A stretch of 6,466 nucleotides of DNA from NCBI GenBank assembly GCA_020347585.1, contig CP070733.1, positions 1,930,396-1,936,861 of the forward strand, written 5' to 3'. The notes under the pieces are model-generated. The model worked only from the letters and a program-made list of their open reading frames with translations. It was not told the origin of the DNA and made no database searches. The DNA is from Pseudomonadota bacterium. Its GTDB lineage: Bacteria > Pseudomonadota > Gammaproteobacteria > CAMYNG01. This document shows positions 6,215-6,466 of the stretch, in pieces (the first letter of the stretch is position 1; every line of letters starts with the position of its first letter). The translations under genes were made by a program, and so were the position numbers.

Positions 6215-6466
6215 GATGAACCTCTGGCCCGGGTTCAGGCACCGCCTGGTCCGGATTGATAACGCGGTCGATATCGTTCAGCAACTGGGCGAGGCCTTGC
6301 AGAATCAGCAACAAGGCCCCCGCCGGCAGGGCGAACTTGATCGGGTAATACTGGATGCCCCATTCGGTGAAGGATACTTCACCCTGCTCGAAGGCATCGC
6401 GGAAGAATATCCAGCCCGTAATCAGCAGAGCGAACACGAAGATAAAGAAGAATACCGATGTGATCA
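6204..6466 (-). CDS. dctQ: TRAP transporter small permease subunit (DctQ family), C-terminal part
   Basis: About 86 residues are visible. The frame is open to the right edge and the start lies outside the window. DctQ proteins are inner-membrane four-helix proteins of roughly 160-220 residues that support DctM and the periplasmic binding protein. Two membrane helices are seen: SVFFFIFVFALLITGWIFF near the edge and FALPAGALLLILQGLAQLL after a loop with the typical E-x-S-x-x-E-W-G-I-x-Y-Y-P-I-K pattern. A polar tail (NDIDRVINPDQAVPEPGPEVHHGA) follows. Its stop (TGA at 6206-6204) lies inside the start of dctM. A GTG at 6437 could be taken as a start, but it falls within a membrane helix and would discard half the domain. 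The binding protein dctP is not in the window and probably lies further right. Confidence 0.88.
   Translation of the reverse strand, partial: ITSVFFFIFVFALLITGWIFFRDAFEQGEVSFTEWGIQYYPIKFALPAGALLLILQGLAQLLNDIDRVINPDQAVPEPGPEVHHGA

Noticed and set aside
5381..6259. 292-codon plus-strand open frame
   Set aside because: Antisense to dctM. The Asp/Arg/Gln/His-rich product is the mirror of a membrane-protein coding sequence.
1..6466. CRISPR array, tRNA or rRNA genes, insertion sequence or defence system
   Set aside because: I looked on both strands and found no regularly spaced repeats, cloverleaf-like sequence, transposase motifs, terminal inverted repeats or toxin-antitoxin pair.

Overview
The window reads as GC-rich proteobacterial DNA, most probably gammaproteobacterial. 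That assignment rests on an isoform-A malate synthase close in sequence to the E. coli enzyme, CGC-rich arginine codons, about 63% GC in 241-480, and a TRAP-type carboxylate transporter. No taxonomic marker is present. Most of the window is ordinary metabolic sequence. The exception is the left edge.

Layout. Positions 1-82 hold what looks like the last 26 codons of a sulfatase-type protein (+). Positions 83-221 hold no gene I can support. From 509 down to about 222 (-) lies the N-terminal part of a B12-binding radical SAM protein. Its recognisable sequence stops abruptly near 222, where the lower-GC segment (about 55% in 1-200) begins, so this is a broken gene, a rearrangement junction or an assembly joint. 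Next comes a complete endonuclease/exonuclease/phosphatase-fold enzyme (697-1653, +). It converges on a small secreted or periplasmic Ala/Pro/Gln/Glu-rich protein of unknown function (1947-1687, -). A leader with a possible -10 box and two GC-rich hairpins precedes malate synthase A (aceB, 2157-3785, +).

On the right, three genes run leftward as a probable operon. They are the C-terminal end of a TRAP small permease (dctQ, entering from the right edge), the TRAP large permease (dctM, 6214-4847, overlapping dctQ by 11 bases), and tartronate semialdehyde reductase (glxR/garR, 4786-3896), which converges on aceB.

How the genes fit together. Malate synthase condenses glyoxylate with acetyl-CoA. 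Tartronate semialdehyde reductase makes D-glycerate from the product of two glyoxylates joined by glyoxylate carboligase. Both are exits from glyoxylate. With a TRAP importer of organic acids co-directional with the reductase, the right two thirds of the window are best read as a C2-acid (glycolate/glyoxylate-type) uptake and assimilation locus. The transporter's substrate is inferred from context only. I did not find a convincing novel system. The items most worth a second look are the left-edge junction, the small secreted protein with its C-terminal G8 tract, and the structured aceB leader.
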